Position numbers and translations under genes: made by a program. Positions 1 to 10,474 of a DNA stretch of 64,000 bases are shown here, piece after piece. The stretch comes from Pseudomonadota bacterium. Its GTDB lineage: Bacteria > Pseudomonadota > Gammaproteobacteria > Burkholderiales > Burkholderiaceae_C. The notes under the pieces were generated by a model. It had not been told where the DNA came from. It made no database searches and was given only the letters and a program-made list of their open reading frames with translations. Location of the stretch: contig CAUJIM010000088.1 of NCBI GenBank assembly GCA_963205335.1, positions 27,669 through 91,668 of the forward strand, written 5' to 3'. Within the stretch, counting starts at the first letter, position 1, and every line of letters starts with the position of its first letter.

Positions 1-837
1 CTCGCTGGCGCTGCCCAGCAGCCCGGCCTTGCGCGCCCGCTCCCAGTAGCGCACGGTGAGATCGATGACGAAATCCTCCTCCCAGCTGATGAAGGCGTCG
101 CGCATCAGGCTGGCGATGTCGTAGGTGATGGGGCCGAAAACCGCGTCCTGGAAATCGAGCACGCCCAGCCTGCCTTCGGGCCCGACCATCAGGTTGCGCA
201 TCATGTAGTCGCGGTGCACGAAGACCTGCGGCGCCGCCAGGTTCTGCGCCACGATGGCGTCGAACGCCCCGGAAAGCGTGGCCTGCTGCGCGGCATCGAG
301 CGCGACGGCGCGGTGGCGCGCCACGTACCAGTCGGGAAACAGCTGCAGCTCGCGGCGCAGCAGCGCCTCGTCGTACGGCGGCAGCACGCCTGCGCGGCTG
401 GCCTTCTGCCAGTCGATCAGGATGTCGACGGCCTGCAGGTACCAGCCGTGCGCGGCCTGCGGGTCGCGCTCGTCGAGCCGCTCGATCGCCGTGCGCGCAC
501 CCAGGTCGGACAGCAGCATGAAGCCCCGCGCCTCGTCCCAGGCGAGGATCTCGGGCACGCGCAGGCCGGCCGCGCGCATCAGCGCCTGCACCGCCACGAA
601 CGGGCGGCAGTCCTCCCGGTCGGGCGGCGCGTCCATGACGACCAGGCTGCGGCCCCGGGCGTCGTCGATGCGCAGGTAGCGGCGGAAGCTCGCGTCGGCG
701 CTCGCCGGGCGCAGGCTGTCGGGCAGCAGCGCATGGGCCTGCGCCTGCGCGGCGAGCCAGGCGTCGAAGGCCGCGCGGCGCGCGGCGTCTGGCCAGGCCA
801 CGCGGCCGGCGGGGGGCGAAGGGGGCGAGGCGCTCAT
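1..837 (-). CDS. amgK: Aminoglycoside phosphotransferase-family sugar kinase (AmgK-like), C-terminus beyond window
   Basis: Minus-strand reading frame from ATG at 835-837 gives MSASPPSPPAGRVAWPDAARRAAFDAWL...SLVVMDAPPDRED...VFVHRDYMMRNLMV...LGVLDFQDAVFGPITYDIASLMRDAF; HRDYMMRN and DFQDA are APH-family catalytic motifs; divergent from lptD. Confidence 0.85.
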   Translation of the reverse strand, partial: MSASPPSPPAGRVAWPDAARRAAFDAWLAAQAQAHALLPDSLRPASADASFRRYLRIDDARGRSLVVMDAPPDREDCRPFVAVQALMRAAGLRVPEILAWDEARGFMLLSDLGARTAIERLDERDPQAAHGWYLQAVDILIDWQKASRAGVLPPYDEALLRRELQLFPDWYVARHRAVALDAAQQATLSGAFDAIVAQNLAAPQVFVHRDYMMRNLMVGPEGRLGVLDFQDAVFGPITYDIASLMRDAFISWEEDFVIDLTVRYWERARKAGLLGSASE

Positions 838-922
838 GGATAATCCCATTGTATTGACCCGCTTCCTCCGCGAGTCGGGCGCGCGGCGGCCGCATCCGGC
901 CGCGCGCCGCCTCCTCGCTCCC

Positions 923-3331
923 ATGAACCAGCCGCCCGTGCGCCTCCGTCCGTCTTCGCCTTCGCGCCTGCCCGCCCTGCTGCCCCGGGCGGCGGCAGGC
1001 CTGGCATGGCTGCTGTGCGCGCAGGGCGCGCTGGCGCAGGCGGCCGACGCGCCGGCGCCGCCGCTGCGCGCCAGCCCCGTCCTGCAGGAGGCGCCGCCGT
1101 CCAGCCAGACGCGCGGCCAGCTGCCCACCTTCGTGAGCGGCGACCGCATCGAAGGCAAGACCGACGCGCGGACCACCATCGAAGGGCACGCCGAGCTGCG
1201 CCGCGGCGACACCGTCATCCGCGCCGACCGCATGGACTACGACGAGCCCGAGGACCGCGCCCGCGCCAGCGGCCAGGTGCGCATCTACCGCGCCGGCAAC
1301 CTCTACGACGGCAGCCTGCTCGACCTCAAGGTCGACGCCTTCTCGGGCTTCTTCACCGACGTGCGCTACCGGCTGCTGCAAAACGCGGCGCACGGCGAGG
1401 CCCGCCAGGTCGACTTCCTCGACCACGACCGCTCGGTCTCGCACGACGCCACCTACACCACCTGCGAGAAGGACAACGAAGAGAGCTGGCGGCCCGACTG
1501 GGTGCTGCGCGCGCGCACGCTGCACGTGGACAAGCAGGAGGACGTCGGCACCGCCGAGAACGCGGTGCTCGAATTCAAGGGCGTGCCCATCCTGGCCGCG
1601 CCGTACATCAGCTTTCCGCTGTCCAACAAGCGCAAGTCGGGGCTGCTGCCGCCGACCATCGGACTGGACAGCATCAGCGGCCTCGAATACGCGCAGCCCT
1701 GGTACTGGAACATCGCGCCCAACCGCGACGCGACGATCACGCCCACCCTGATGACGCGCCGCGGCATCGCGCTGGGCACCGAATTCCGCTACCTCGAGCC
1801 GCGCTACGGCGGCGAGCTGGGCCTGGACTACATGCCGAGCGACGCGCTGCGCCACCGCGACCGCTGGCTCGCCAGCGCCAGGCACCACGCGCAGATCGGC
1901 ACGCCGGCGGGCGACGTGGGGCTCAACCTGAACGTGCGGCGCGCCAGCGACAACGACTACTGGCGCGACTTTCCCCGGCGCGGCGGCGCCAGCAGCAACC
2001 CGCTGGACGTGACGGCCCAGCGCCTGCTGCCCGCCGACGGCTCGCTCAGCTGGGGCTGGGGCAACCACTCGGTGAGCCTGCGCACGCTCAAATGGCAGAC
2101 GCTGCAGGACGTGACGGCGCCCATCACCCCGCCGTACGACCTGCTGCCGCAATGGCACTGGAGCTACACGCCGGCGGCGCTCGCGGGCGGGATCGACCTG
2201 CGCATGGACGGCGACGTCACGCACTTCCAGGCCGACCGCGCCTACTACACCCAACCCAACGCGCAGCGCAGCTACTTCGTGGCGCAGCTGAGCCGCCCCT
2301 GGCTCACCCCCGCGAGCTTCGTCACCCCGCGCCTGCAGCTGCACGCCACGCACTACGCCTTCGACACCCCGCTGACCACCGGCCAGCGCGCCGCCAGCCG
2401 CGTGCTGCCCACCTTCAGCCTCGACAGCGGGCTGGTGTTCGAGCGCGATGCCAGCTATTTCGGCCGCAGCTTCGTGCAGACCCTGGAGCCGCGCGCGTTC
2501 TACACGCTCACGCCGTACCGCGACCAGAGCATGCTGCCGGTGTTCGACACCGCGCCGACGGATTTCAATTTCGCCTCGATCTACACCGAGAACGCCTTCG
2601 GCGGCAACGACCGCATCGCCGACAACAACCTGCTCACATTGGGCGTGACCACGCGGCTGCTCGACCCCGCCACCGGCGCCGAGGCGGTACGCCTCGGGCT
2701 GGCGCAGCGCCTGCGCTTCTCGGACCAGCGGGTCACCATGCCGGGCGTCCCCATGGTCAGCGAGCGCCTGTCGGACGTGCTGCTCGGCGTGGGCATCCAC
2801 TGGACGCCGCAGTGGGGCTTCGACTCCACCATCCAGTACAACCCCAAGACCAGCCAATCGATGCGCACCACCATCGCCGCGCGCTACTCGCCGGGCAAAT
2901 ACCGCACGCTGAGCGCCGCCTACCGCAGGCAGGAGGTGACCGGGCCGATCACCGTGCCCAGCCAGCAGCTGGACCTCGGCTGGCAATGGCCGCTGAGCGA
3001 TCTTCTCGGCGCGCGCCCCGGCGACAGCCGCGACGGGCGCTGGTACAGCGTCGGGCGCCTGAACTACAGCCTGCTCGAGCACAAGCTGGTCGACTCCATC
3101 GTCGGCATGGAGTACCAGAGCTGCTGCTGGATCGGCCGCGTGGTGCTGGAGCGCCTGCAGCGCGGCACCACCGCGGCCAACACGCGCATCCTGTTCCAGC
3201 TCGAACTCAGCGGGCTGTCGCGCCTGTCGCTGGGCAACAACCCGCTGTCCAGCCTGCAGCAGAATGTGCCCGGCTACCAGATCATCGAGAACACCACGCC
3301 GACCCCGAGCCGCTTCACCCGTTACGATTGA
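923..3331 (+). CDS. lptD: LPS-assembly protein LptD
   Basis: Frame of ORF 836-3331; internal ATG ([10 protein letters not shown]...) followed by signal peptide; OstA-type domain ([32 protein letters not shown]) and beta-barrel; followed by surA. Confidence 0.93.
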   Translation: MNQPPVRLRPSSPSRLPALLPRAAAGLAWLLCAQGALAQAADAPAPPLRASPVLQEAPPSSQTRGQLPTFVSGDRIEGKTDARTTIEGHAELRRGDTVIRADRMDYDEPEDRARASGQVRIYRAGNLYDGSLLDLKVDAFSGFFTDVRYRLLQNAAHGEARQVDFLDHDRSVSHDATYTTCEKDNEESWRPDWVLRARTLHVDKQEDVGTAENAVLEFKGVPILAAPYISFPLSNKRKSGLLPPTIGLDSISGLEYAQPWYWNIAPNRDATITPTLMTRRGIALGTEFRYLEPRYGGELGLDYMPSDALRHRDRWLASARHHAQIGTPAGDVGLNLNVRRASDNDYWRDFPRRGGASSNPLDVTAQRLLPADGSLSWGWGNHSVSLRTLKWQTLQDVTAPITPPYDLLPQWHWSYTPAALAGGIDLRMDGDVTHFQADRAYYTQPNAQRSYFVAQLSRPWLTPASFVTPRLQLHATHYAFDTPLTTGQRAASRVLPTFSLDSGLVFERDASYFGRSFVQTLEPRAFYTLTPYRDQSMLPVFDTAPTDFNFASIYTENAFGGNDRIADNNLLTLGVTTRLLDPATGAEAVRLGLAQRLRFSDQRVTMPGVPMVSERLSDVLLGVGIHWTPQWGFDSTIQYNPKTSQSMRTTIAARYSPGKYRTLSAAYRRQEVTGPITVPSQQLDLGWQWPLSDLLGARPGDSRDGRWYSVGRLNYSLLEHKLVDSIVGMEYQSCCWIGRVVLERLQRGTTAANTRILFQLELSGLSRLSLGNNPLSSLQQNVPGYQIIENTTPTPSRFTRYD

Positions 3332-3402
3332 TCGATCGCCGCGGCCGCGCCAGCGCGCGCCGGGCCGCTCCTCCCCGCCCTCCCTTTCCACCGCCGCCCG
3401 TC

Positions 3403-4782
3403 ATGACACTCCATGCCTCCCGCGTTCTCCAGCCGGGCCTGCCCTGGCTGCTGGCCCTGCTGCTCTGGCTGCCGCCGCTCTCCGGCGCACAGCCCGCGCC
3501 CGCCCGGTCCGCCCCAGCCGCCCCCGAGCGCGGCGCCCCGGCCGCAGCAGCGCCCGGGCGCGCGGCCGACTACATCGTCGCGGTGGTCAACTCCGACCCC
3601 ATCACCAACAACGAGGTGCGCGAGCGCACCGACCGCGTGCTCGAGCAGAACCGCGACCAGGCCAACGTGCCGCCGCGCGCGCAGCTCATGCGCGACGTGC
3701 TCGAACGCCTGATCATAGAAAAGATCCAGGTGCAGATGGCGCGCGAGAGCGGCATCAAGGTGGACGACTTCGCGGTGGACCAGGCCGAGCTCTCGGTCGC
3801 GCAGCAAAACGGCGTGAGCGTCGAGCAACTGCGCCAGCAGCTCGCGCGCGAAGGCACCACCGTCGAGCGCTTCCGCCGCGAGCTGCGCAACCAGCTGTCG
3901 ATGCTGCGCGTGCGCGAGCGCGAGGTGGATTCGCGCGTCAAGGTGAGCGACCTGGACGTGGACCAGTACCTGGCCGACCTGGAAAAGAACGCGCCGGCGG
4001 CGGCGCGCCAGATCAACCTGGGCCACATCCTGGTGCTGGTGCCCGAGAACGCCAGCGAAGCCACGGTGCAGGAGCGCCGCGCGCGCGCCGACGAAGCGCT
4101 CGCCAAGCTGCGCGCGGGCGCCGAATTCGCCACCGTCGCCCACGAATACTCCGACGCGCCCGAGGGCCGCAACGGCGGCGCTCTGGGCCTGCGCCCGGTC
4201 GACCGCTACCCCGAGCTGTTCGTCAACGCCACGCAGCAGGCGGCGATCGGCAGCCTCGTGGGGCCGCTGCGCTCGCCCGCGGGCTTCCACATCCTCAAGG
4301 TGCTCGAGCGCTCCAGCACCGGCGTGCCCACGATTGCCGTGCAGACCCATGCGCGCCACATCCTGCTGCGCGTGGGCGCCGGCGTGACCGAGGCGCAGGC
4401 GGCGGCGCGCCTGGCGGAGCTGCGCCAGCGCATCGTGAGCGGCCAGGCCAGCTTCGAGACGCTGGCGCGCGAATATTCGCAGGACGCCAGCAGCAAGCAG
4501 GGCGGCGATCTCGGCTGGGCCTTTCCGGGACGCTTCGTGCCCGAATTCGAGCAGGCGCTGAACGCGCTGCGGCCGGGGCAGGTGAGCGAGCCCGTGGTCA
4601 CGCGCTTCGGCGTGCACCTGATCGAGCTCGTCGAGCGCCGCCAGGCACAGCTCACGCAGCGCGAGCAGCGCGACCTGGTGCGCAGCGCGGTGCGCGAGAA
4701 GAAACTCGACGAGGCCTACGCCAACTGGCTGCGCGACGCGCGCGCGCAGGCCTACGTGGAATACCGCGAGGCACCGCAATAG
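3403..4782 (+). CDS. surA: Peptidylprolyl isomerase / chaperone SurA
   Basis: [12 protein letters not shown]..., two parvulin-type domains ([13 protein letters not shown]..., [12 protein letters not shown]...), lptD-surA order. Confidence 0.93.
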   Translation: MTLHASRVLQPGLPWLLALLLWLPPLSGAQPAPARSAPAAPERGAPAAAAPGRAADYIVAVVNSDPITNNEVRERTDRVLEQNRDQANVPPRAQLMRDVLERLIIEKIQVQMARESGIKVDDFAVDQAELSVAQQNGVSVEQLRQQLAREGTTVERFRRELRNQLSMLRVREREVDSRVKVSDLDVDQYLADLEKNAPAAARQINLGHILVLVPENASEATVQERRARADEALAKLRAGAEFATVAHEYSDAPEGRNGGALGLRPVDRYPELFVNATQQAAIGSLVGPLRSPAGFHILKVLERSSTGVPTIAVQTHARHILLRVGAGVTEAQAAARLAELRQRIVSGQASFETLAREYSQDASSKQGGDLGWAFPGRFVPEFEQALNALRPGQVSEPVVTRFGVHLIELVERRQAQLTQREQRDLVRSAVREKKLDEAYANWLRDARAQAYVEYREAPQ

Positions 4783-4787
4783 CCGCC

Positions 4788-5576
4788 ATGGCCCACATCC
4801 CGCGCAAGCGCCTTGGCCAGCACTTCCTGCGCGAACCCGCCGTCATCGACGCCATCGTGCGCGCCATCGCGCCACGGCCCGGCCAGGCGATGGTGGAGAT
4901 CGGCCCCGGACTGGCGGCGCTGACGCAGCCGCTGGCCGAGCGCCTGGGGCGGCTCACGGTGATCGAGCTCGACCGCGACCTGGCGGCGCGGCTGCGCCGG
5001 CACGAGCGGCTCGACGTGATCGAATCCGATGTGCTGAAAGTGGATTTCACGCAGCTGGCACAAGCGCTGCAAGCTATCAAGATAAGAGTCGTCGGCAACC
5101 TGCCATACAACATCTCGACGCCGATACTGTTCCACCTGCTGGAGCACGTGCAGGTGGTCGAAGACCAGCACTTCATGCTGCAAAAGGAAGTGGTCGACCG
5201 CATGGTGGCGCCGTGCGACAGCGGCGCCTACGGGCGCCTGTCGGTCATGCTGCAGTGGCGCTACGCGATGGAGGACGTGCTGTTCGTGCCGCCCGAGAGC
5301 TTCGAGCCGCCGCCGCGCGTGGACAGCAGCGTGGTGCGCATGGTGCCGCTGGCGGCGCCCGCCGCCGTCGACGCCGCGCTGCTCTCGCAACTGGTGCAGG
5401 CCGCGTTCAGCCAGCGGCGCAAGCTGCTGCGCCACCCGCTCGCCCCCTGGCTGGCGGCGTGCGGCTACGCCGGCGCGTTCGACCTGCAGCGGCGCGCCCA
5501 GGAGGTGCCGGTGGCCGAGTACGTCGCGCTCGCGCAGGCGCTCAAGCCGCCGCCGCGAGCCAGTAGCCGCTGTTGA
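4788..5576 (+). CDS. ksgA: 16S rRNA (adenine1518/1519-N6)-dimethyltransferase
   Basis: [24 protein letters not shown]...[11 protein letters not shown]...[18 protein letters not shown]; KsgA/RsmA motifs. Confidence 0.95.
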   Translation: MAHIPRKRLGQHFLREPAVIDAIVRAIAPRPGQAMVEIGPGLAALTQPLAERLGRLTVIELDRDLAARLRRHERLDVIESDVLKVDFTQLAQALQAIKIRVVGNLPYNISTPILFHLLEHVQVVEDQHFMLQKEVVDRMVAPCDSGAYGRLSVMLQWRYAMEDVLFVPPESFEPPPRVDSSVVRMVPLAAPAAVDAALLSQLVQAAFSQRRKLLRHPLAPWLAACGYAGAFDLQRRAQEVPVAEYVALAQALKPPPRASSRC

Positions 5577-5747
5577 AGGGGCTGCTCATGCGCAGCGCCA
5601 GCGGCGAAACGTCGAGCAGCTTGTCGGTGGGCATTTTCTCGCCCGATTCGGCGTCGATCACGACGCCTTCGATGGCCAAGGGCTCGGCCGCACCCGTGTG
5701 CACGGCCTCGTCCGCCCGTTCCGCAGGGCCAAAGGTGGCGGAACGGG

Positions 5748-6293
5748 CTACAGAAAAGAATAGAAGCAGCGGAACGCGATGCGGCGCTCGCCCCAGTACT
5801 CGGCGGCGTCCCGGAAGATGTCCAGCAGCTGCTCGCGCGCTTCCTTGTCGAACTTGGCGGTGGCCGGAATCTGCTCGAGCACCACGACGAAGCCCGGTTG
5901 CGGCCCGGCCTTGTGCAGCGGATCGGTCATGCAGTCGTAGAGCGCATCGAAGTTCTTGCCGAAGTGCGCCGGGAACAGGAACTGCGCGGCAATCAGGTCG
6001 AGCACGTCCTGCTTGGTCTGCGCGTGCGCCAGGTTGGCATAGAGAAAATGGTGGCCGAGCCGGTGCGCCGTCTCCTGCAGTTCGTGCACGCGAAACGCGC
6101 GGATCGACTGCACGATGTTGGCGCGCACGTTGCGCAGCAGATTCTCATCGTCTTGACGAAGTGGCATTTCCATCTCCGTTGCTCTTTCTTTCAAAAGTCC
6201 ATCAAGGGGGTGGGCCCCGGTCGGCGTGGACCGGAAAGCCTCGGTATCCGTCAGGGAAGCGTCGCGGTCGGCGCCGAAGTCAAGCGTCGTCAT
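5748..6293 (-). CDS. Barstar-family ribonuclease inhibitor
   Basis: C-terminal half LYANLAHAQTKQDVLDLIAAQFLFPAHFGKNFDALYDCMTDPLHKAGPQPGFVVVLEQIP is barstar-like; ATG overlaps the stop of the upstream RNase ORF (ATGA). Confidence 0.88.
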   Translation of the reverse strand: MTTLDFGADRDASLTDTEAFRSTPTGAHPLDGLLKERATEMEMPLRQDDENLLRNVRANIVQSIRAFRVHELQETAHRLGHHFLYANLAHAQTKQDVLDLIAAQFLFPAHFGKNFDALYDCMTDPLHKAGPQPGFVVVLEQIPATAKFDKEAREQLLDIFRDAAEYWGERRIAFRCFYSFL

Positions 6294-6706
6294 GGTTCTA
6301 TCGTCCGGAAGCTGTTGTAGTGGTCGCCCGAGTAGTAGCAGGCGTCGGGCGTGCGCGGCGCGCCGCCGCAGACGATGCGCCGCGCGCCCCGGCCGCGCAC
6401 GCCGGGGGTGCGCACCGTGTATTCACGGTAGTAGCCGCGCTTGCGCACGGGAAGCTGCCGCTCGTAATTGCCAAACACAGAACCATCCTTGTCGTACGGG
6501 AACGGCCCGCCGCCCTGGATCAGCGCGTAGGTGGTGCGCCCGGAGGCCGGCAGTTGCGCAAGGCCGATCGCCGGCTGCCCGGCGTTCTGCACCGGTGACC
6601 GCGCACCGCTGGGCAGTGCCAGCAGGCTTGCTGCGCCCAAGAGACCCGCCGCCACCATTGGGCGCACGCCCATGGCGAATGCTTTCCACATTGACGACCG
6701 CCCCAC
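6290..6706 (-). CDS. Secreted guanyl-specific ribonuclease (barnase/RNase N1/T1 family)
   Basis: N-terminal signal peptide, then TYALIQGGGPFPYDKDGSVFGNYERQLPVRKRGYYREYTVRTPGVRGRGARRIVCGG...DACYYSGDHYNSFRTI; typical microbial RNase fold motif; paired with barstar. Confidence 0.88.
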   Translation of the reverse strand: MGRSSMWKAFAMGVRPMVAAGLLGAASLLALPSGARSPVQNAGQPAIGLAQLPASGRTTYALIQGGGPFPYDKDGSVFGNYERQLPVRKRGYYREYTVRTPGVRGRGARRIVCGGAPRTPDACYYSGDHYNSFRTIEP

Positions 6707-6858
6707 GCAAGATTCCCGGTACAGCGGCGCCGCACTAGGGTTTACCCGAAATCCAAAGGCGGTAGTTTGACAAAAACGGGGGCAAAACGCAAGCTATTGC
6801 CCAAAAAATGGGCAAAAATATCAGGGTTAACCCAAATACCGCCGAACCGGCGGCAGTT

Positions 6859-9195
6859 TTACTGCTGGACGCTGGCGTTGGCGTCGGTGGCGGTGAGCGC
6901 CACCATGTTGACGATGCGCCGCACCGTCGCGCTCGGGGTGAGCACGTGCACCGGCGCGGCCGCGCCCAGCAGGATCGGGCCGATGGCGATGCCGCCGCCC
7001 GCCGCCGTCTTGAGCAGGTTGTAGGCGATGTTGGCGGCGTCGATGTTGGGCATGACCAGCAGGTTGCAGCTCCCGGTCAGCTGCGCGTGCGGCATCAGGG
7101 CGGCGCGCGCCTTGCCGTCCAGCGCCACGTCGCCGTGCATCTCCCCGTCCACCTCGAGCCACGGCGCCTGCGCGCGCAGGAGTTCGAGCACGCGGCGCAT
7201 CTTGACCGCGCTGGGCTGGTTGCTCGAGCCGAAATTCGAGTGCGACAGCAGCGCCGCCTTGGGCTTGATGCCGAAACGCAGGATTTCCTCGGCCGCCATC
7301 ACGGTGATCTCGGCGAGCTGCTCGGCGCTCGGGTCGTAGTTGACGTGCGTGTCCACGATGAAGACCTCGCGCTCGGGCAGCAGCAGCGCGTTCATGCACG
7401 CGTAGGTGTTCGCGCCCGCGCGCCGGCCTATCACCTGGTCGATGTACTGCAGGTGGTGCGCGGTGTGGCCCCAGGTGCCGCAGATCAGGCCGTCGACCTC
7501 GCCCTTGTGCAGCAGCATGGAGCCGATCAGGGTCAGGCGCCTGCGCATCTCGATCTTGGCGATGGGCACGGTGATGCCCTTGCGCTCCGTCAGGCGGTGG
7601 TAGGTCTGCCAGAAGTCGCGGTAGCGGTGGTCGTTCTCGACGTTGACCACGTCGTAGTCCTGCCCCTCCTTGAGGCGCAGGCCGAATTTCTCGATGCGCT
7701 GCGCGATGATGGCCGGGCGGCCGATCAGCGTCGGGCGGGCGATGCGCTCGTCGGCGACGATCTGCGCGGCGCGCAGCACGCGCTCCTCCTCGCCCTCGGA
7801 GAAGGCCACGCGCTTGACCTCGCCCTGGCGCGCGGCCATGAACACCGGCTTCATCATCGTGCCCGAGGCGTAGACGAAGGTCTGCAGGTGGTCGAGGTAG
7901 GCACGCATGTCGGTGATCGGGCGCTGCGCCACGCCGCTGGCCTGCGCCGCCTGCGCCACCGCGGGCGCGATCTTCATCATCAGGCGCGGATCGAACGGCT
8001 TGGGAATCAGGTACTCGGGCCCGAACGAGAGCTGCTCGCCGACATAGGCCGCCGCCACCACCTCGCTCTGCTCGGCCTGCGCCAGCTCAGCGATGGCCTC
8101 AACCGCCGCGACCTCCATCTCGGTGGTGATGGTCGTCGCGCCGCTGTCGAGCGCGCCGCGGAAGATGTAGGGAAAGCACAGGACGTTGTTGACCTGGTTG
8201 GGATAGTCGCTGCGCCCGGTGGCGATGATGGCGTCGCCCCGCACCGCCTGCACCTCCTCGGGCGTGATCTCGGGGTTGGGGTTGGCCAGGGCGAAGATCA
8301 GCGGCCGGGCCGCCATCGCGCGCACCATGTCCTGCTTGAGCACGCCACCGGCCGACAGGCCGAGGAAGATGTCGGCGCCGTCGATAACCTCGCCCAGCGT
8401 GCGCAGCGACGTGTCCTGCGCGAACGCCGCCTTGGCCTCGTCCATCAGCTCGGTGCGCCCCTGGTAGACCACGCCGGCGATGTCGCTCACCCAGATGTGC
8501 TCGCGCGGCAGGCCGAGCTTGACCAGCAGCCCGAGGCAGGCGAGCGCCGCGGCGCCCGCGCCCGAGGCGACCAGCTTGACCTCCTCGATGCGCTTGCCCG
8601 CCACCTTCAGGCCGTTGAGCACCGCCGCGCCGACGACGATGGCAGTGCCGTGCTGATCGTCGTGGAACACCGGGATGCGCAGGCGCTCGCGCAGCTTGCG
8701 CTCGACGTAGAAGCAGTCGGGCGCCTTGATGTCCTCCAGGTTGATGCCGCCGAAGGTGGGTTCGAGCGCGGCGATGATTTCGACCAGCTTGTCGGGGTCT
8801 TTTTCGTCGATCTCGATGTCGAACACGTCGATGCCCGAGAACTTCTTGAACAGCACCCCCTTGCCTTCCATCACCGGCTTGCCGGCGAGCGGCCCGATGT
8901 CGCCCAGGCCCAGCACCGCCGTGCCGTTGGTCACCACGCCCACCAGGTTGCCGCGCGCGGTGTAGCGAAACGCCGCCGCCGGGTCCTTGACGATTTCCTC
9001 GCAGGGCGCGGCCACGCCGGGCGAGTAGGCCAGCGCCAGCTCGTGGCGGCTGGCCAGCTGCTTGGTGGGCAGGATGGAAATCTTGCCCGGCTTCGGGTGT
9101 TCGTGGTATTCGAGCGCGGCGCGGCGCAGCATGGCGCGCTTGTCGGCGGCGCCGGTATCGGGGGCGGAAAGATCAGGCATGGCGGGATTGTCCAC
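6859..9195 (-). CDS. maeB: NADP-dependent malic enzyme with C-terminal phosphotransacetylase-like domain
   Basis: [36 protein letters not shown]...[26 protein letters not shown]; 778 aa including PTA-like domain. Confidence 0.95.
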   Translation of the reverse strand: MDNPAMPDLSAPDTGAADKRAMLRRAALEYHEHPKPGKISILPTKQLASRHELALAYSPGVAAPCEEIVKDPAAAFRYTARGNLVGVVTNGTAVLGLGDIGPLAGKPVMEGKGVLFKKFSGIDVFDIEIDEKDPDKLVEIIAALEPTFGGINLEDIKAPDCFYVERKLRERLRIPVFHDDQHGTAIVVGAAVLNGLKVAGKRIEEVKLVASGAGAAALACLGLLVKLGLPREHIWVSDIAGVVYQGRTELMDEAKAAFAQDTSLRTLGEVIDGADIFLGLSAGGVLKQDMVRAMAARPLIFALANPNPEITPEEVQAVRGDAIIATGRSDYPNQVNNVLCFPYIFRGALDSGATTITTEMEVAAVEAIAELAQAEQSEVVAAAYVGEQLSFGPEYLIPKPFDPRLMMKIAPAVAQAAQASGVAQRPITDMRAYLDHLQTFVYASGTMMKPVFMAARQGEVKRVAFSEGEEERVLRAAQIVADERIARPTLIGRPAIIAQRIEKFGLRLKEGQDYDVVNVENDHRYRDFWQTYHRLTERKGITVPIAKIEMRRRLTLIGSMLLHKGEVDGLICGTWGHTAHHLQYIDQVIGRRAGANTYACMNALLLPEREVFIVDTHVNYDPSAEQLAEITVMAAEEILRFGIKPKAALLSHSNFGSSNQPSAVKMRRVLELLRAQAPWLEVDGEMHGDVALDGKARAALMPHAQLTGSCNLLVMPNIDAANIAYNLLKTAAGGGIAIGPILLGAAAPVHVLTPSATVRRIVNMVALTATDANASVQQ

Positions 9196-9207
9196 TACGG
9201 CGATGGC

Positions 9208-10449
9208 TCAGGCGGAGATGCGGGCGGGCACGCGTTCGCCGGCCGGCTCGCCCGCCAGCAGCGCCGCCTGCAGCTGGTTGCGCCCGCCCGACTTGGCGGC
9301 GTAGAGCGCGCCGTCGGCCGCCTGCAGCAGCGCCTGCGCATCGCGTCCGTGTTCCGGAAACACCGCGAGACCGCACGACATGGTCGCCCGCAGCGGCTCG
9401 CCTTCGTGCGCCACCGCGAGCGTGGCGAACGCCGCGCGCAGCACCTGCGCGCGCTCCCGCGCGGGCTGCAGCGCGGCGTTTTCCAGCACCAGCAGGAACT
9501 CCTCGCCGCCCATGCGGCACGCCATGTCGCCCTCGCGCACGTGCGTCTGCAGCAGCCGCGCCAGCGCCTGCAGCACCGCGTCGCCCGCCGCATGGCCGTG
9601 GGTGTCGTTGACCTGCTTGAAGTGATCGACGTCGATCATCACCAGCGCGAGCGGCGCGCCCAGGCGGGCGCAGCGCGCCAGCGCCCCGGGCAGCGTGTCC
9701 GACAGGTGGCGCCGGTTGTACAGCCCGGTGAGCGGATCGCGCAGGGCCGCCTCGCGCAGCTGCGCCTGCAGCAGGCCGATCTCCTTGAGCTGCTGCCGCG
9801 CCTGGCCCCGGCTCTGGTGCAAGCCCACCGCACGCACGTGGCCGTCGCGCGCGAACGTGACCATGAACGCGGTGAACACCGCCATGCACAGGCCCGTGAC
9901 CAGCAGGCTGGTGTCCGGCTGCCAGCGCAGCGGCCAGAACAGGAACGCGCCCAGCAGCAGGCCCGCCGCCATGACCAGCACCAGGTGCAGCAGGCCGCGC
10001 CGCCCCATGAAGACGACGAGGTTCAGGCAGACCGCCGCGAACAGGATGAAGCTCGGCCACAGCGGGAAGCCCAGCCCGGCGAACCACAGCGCAAAGCAGA
10101 ACCCTTCGAACTGCACGGCGCGCATCTCCGCACGCCGCTGCCGCGCCGGATCGCCCTGGCGCACGGCGTAGCCGTACGCCAGTTGGGGAAATGCCAGGAA
10201 CTGCGCGAGCATCAGCACCCAGGCGACGGCACCCGCGCGCACCTCGTGCAGGTGCACCGCGAAGACCACCGCCAGCGCGGCGAAGAAGATGGTGCGGTTG
10301 CGCCAGTTCATGCGCACCATCCAGTGCACCCGCCCCGGTGCCCGGACGGCCGCACCTGCGTCCCGTGGCGAGGCAGGGGGCTGGTTCAACGGCTTTTCGT
10401 CCGGTTGGCTTCTCATGAAAATACGGCATTCCCCCTTGCAGGGAAACAA
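9208..10449 (-). CDS. Diguanylate cyclase, N-terminal membrane region (MASE2-like) plus GGDEF domain
   Basis: DPLTGLYNRRHLSDTLP...VMIDVDHFKQVNDTHGHAAGD...CRMGGEEFLLVLENA (GGEEF active site). Confidence 0.9.
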   Translation of the reverse strand: MFPCKGECRIFMRSQPDEKPLNQPPASPRDAGAAVRAPGRVHWMVRMNWRNRTIFFAALAVVFAVHLHEVRAGAVAWVLMLAQFLAFPQLAYGYAVRQGDPARQRRAEMRAVQFEGFCFALWFAGLGFPLWPSFILFAAVCLNLVVFMGRRGLLHLVLVMAAGLLLGAFLFWPLRWQPDTSLLVTGLCMAVFTAFMVTFARDGHVRAVGLHQSRGQARQQLKEIGLLQAQLREAALRDPLTGLYNRRHLSDTLPGALARCARLGAPLALVMIDVDHFKQVNDTHGHAAGDAVLQALARLLQTHVREGDMACRMGGEEFLLVLENAALQPARERAQVLRAAFATLAVAHEGEPLRATMSCGLAVFPEHGRDAQALLQAADGALYAAKSGGRNQLQAALLAGEPAGERVPARISA

Positions 10450-10474
10450 TTGTCAGCTATTCGCCCAATAGCCA

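Noticed and set aside
1006-3402. 5' part of the 1258-aa ORF fused to SurA
   Set aside because: Out-of-frame overlap with lptD; only the portion from 3403 is real (SurA).
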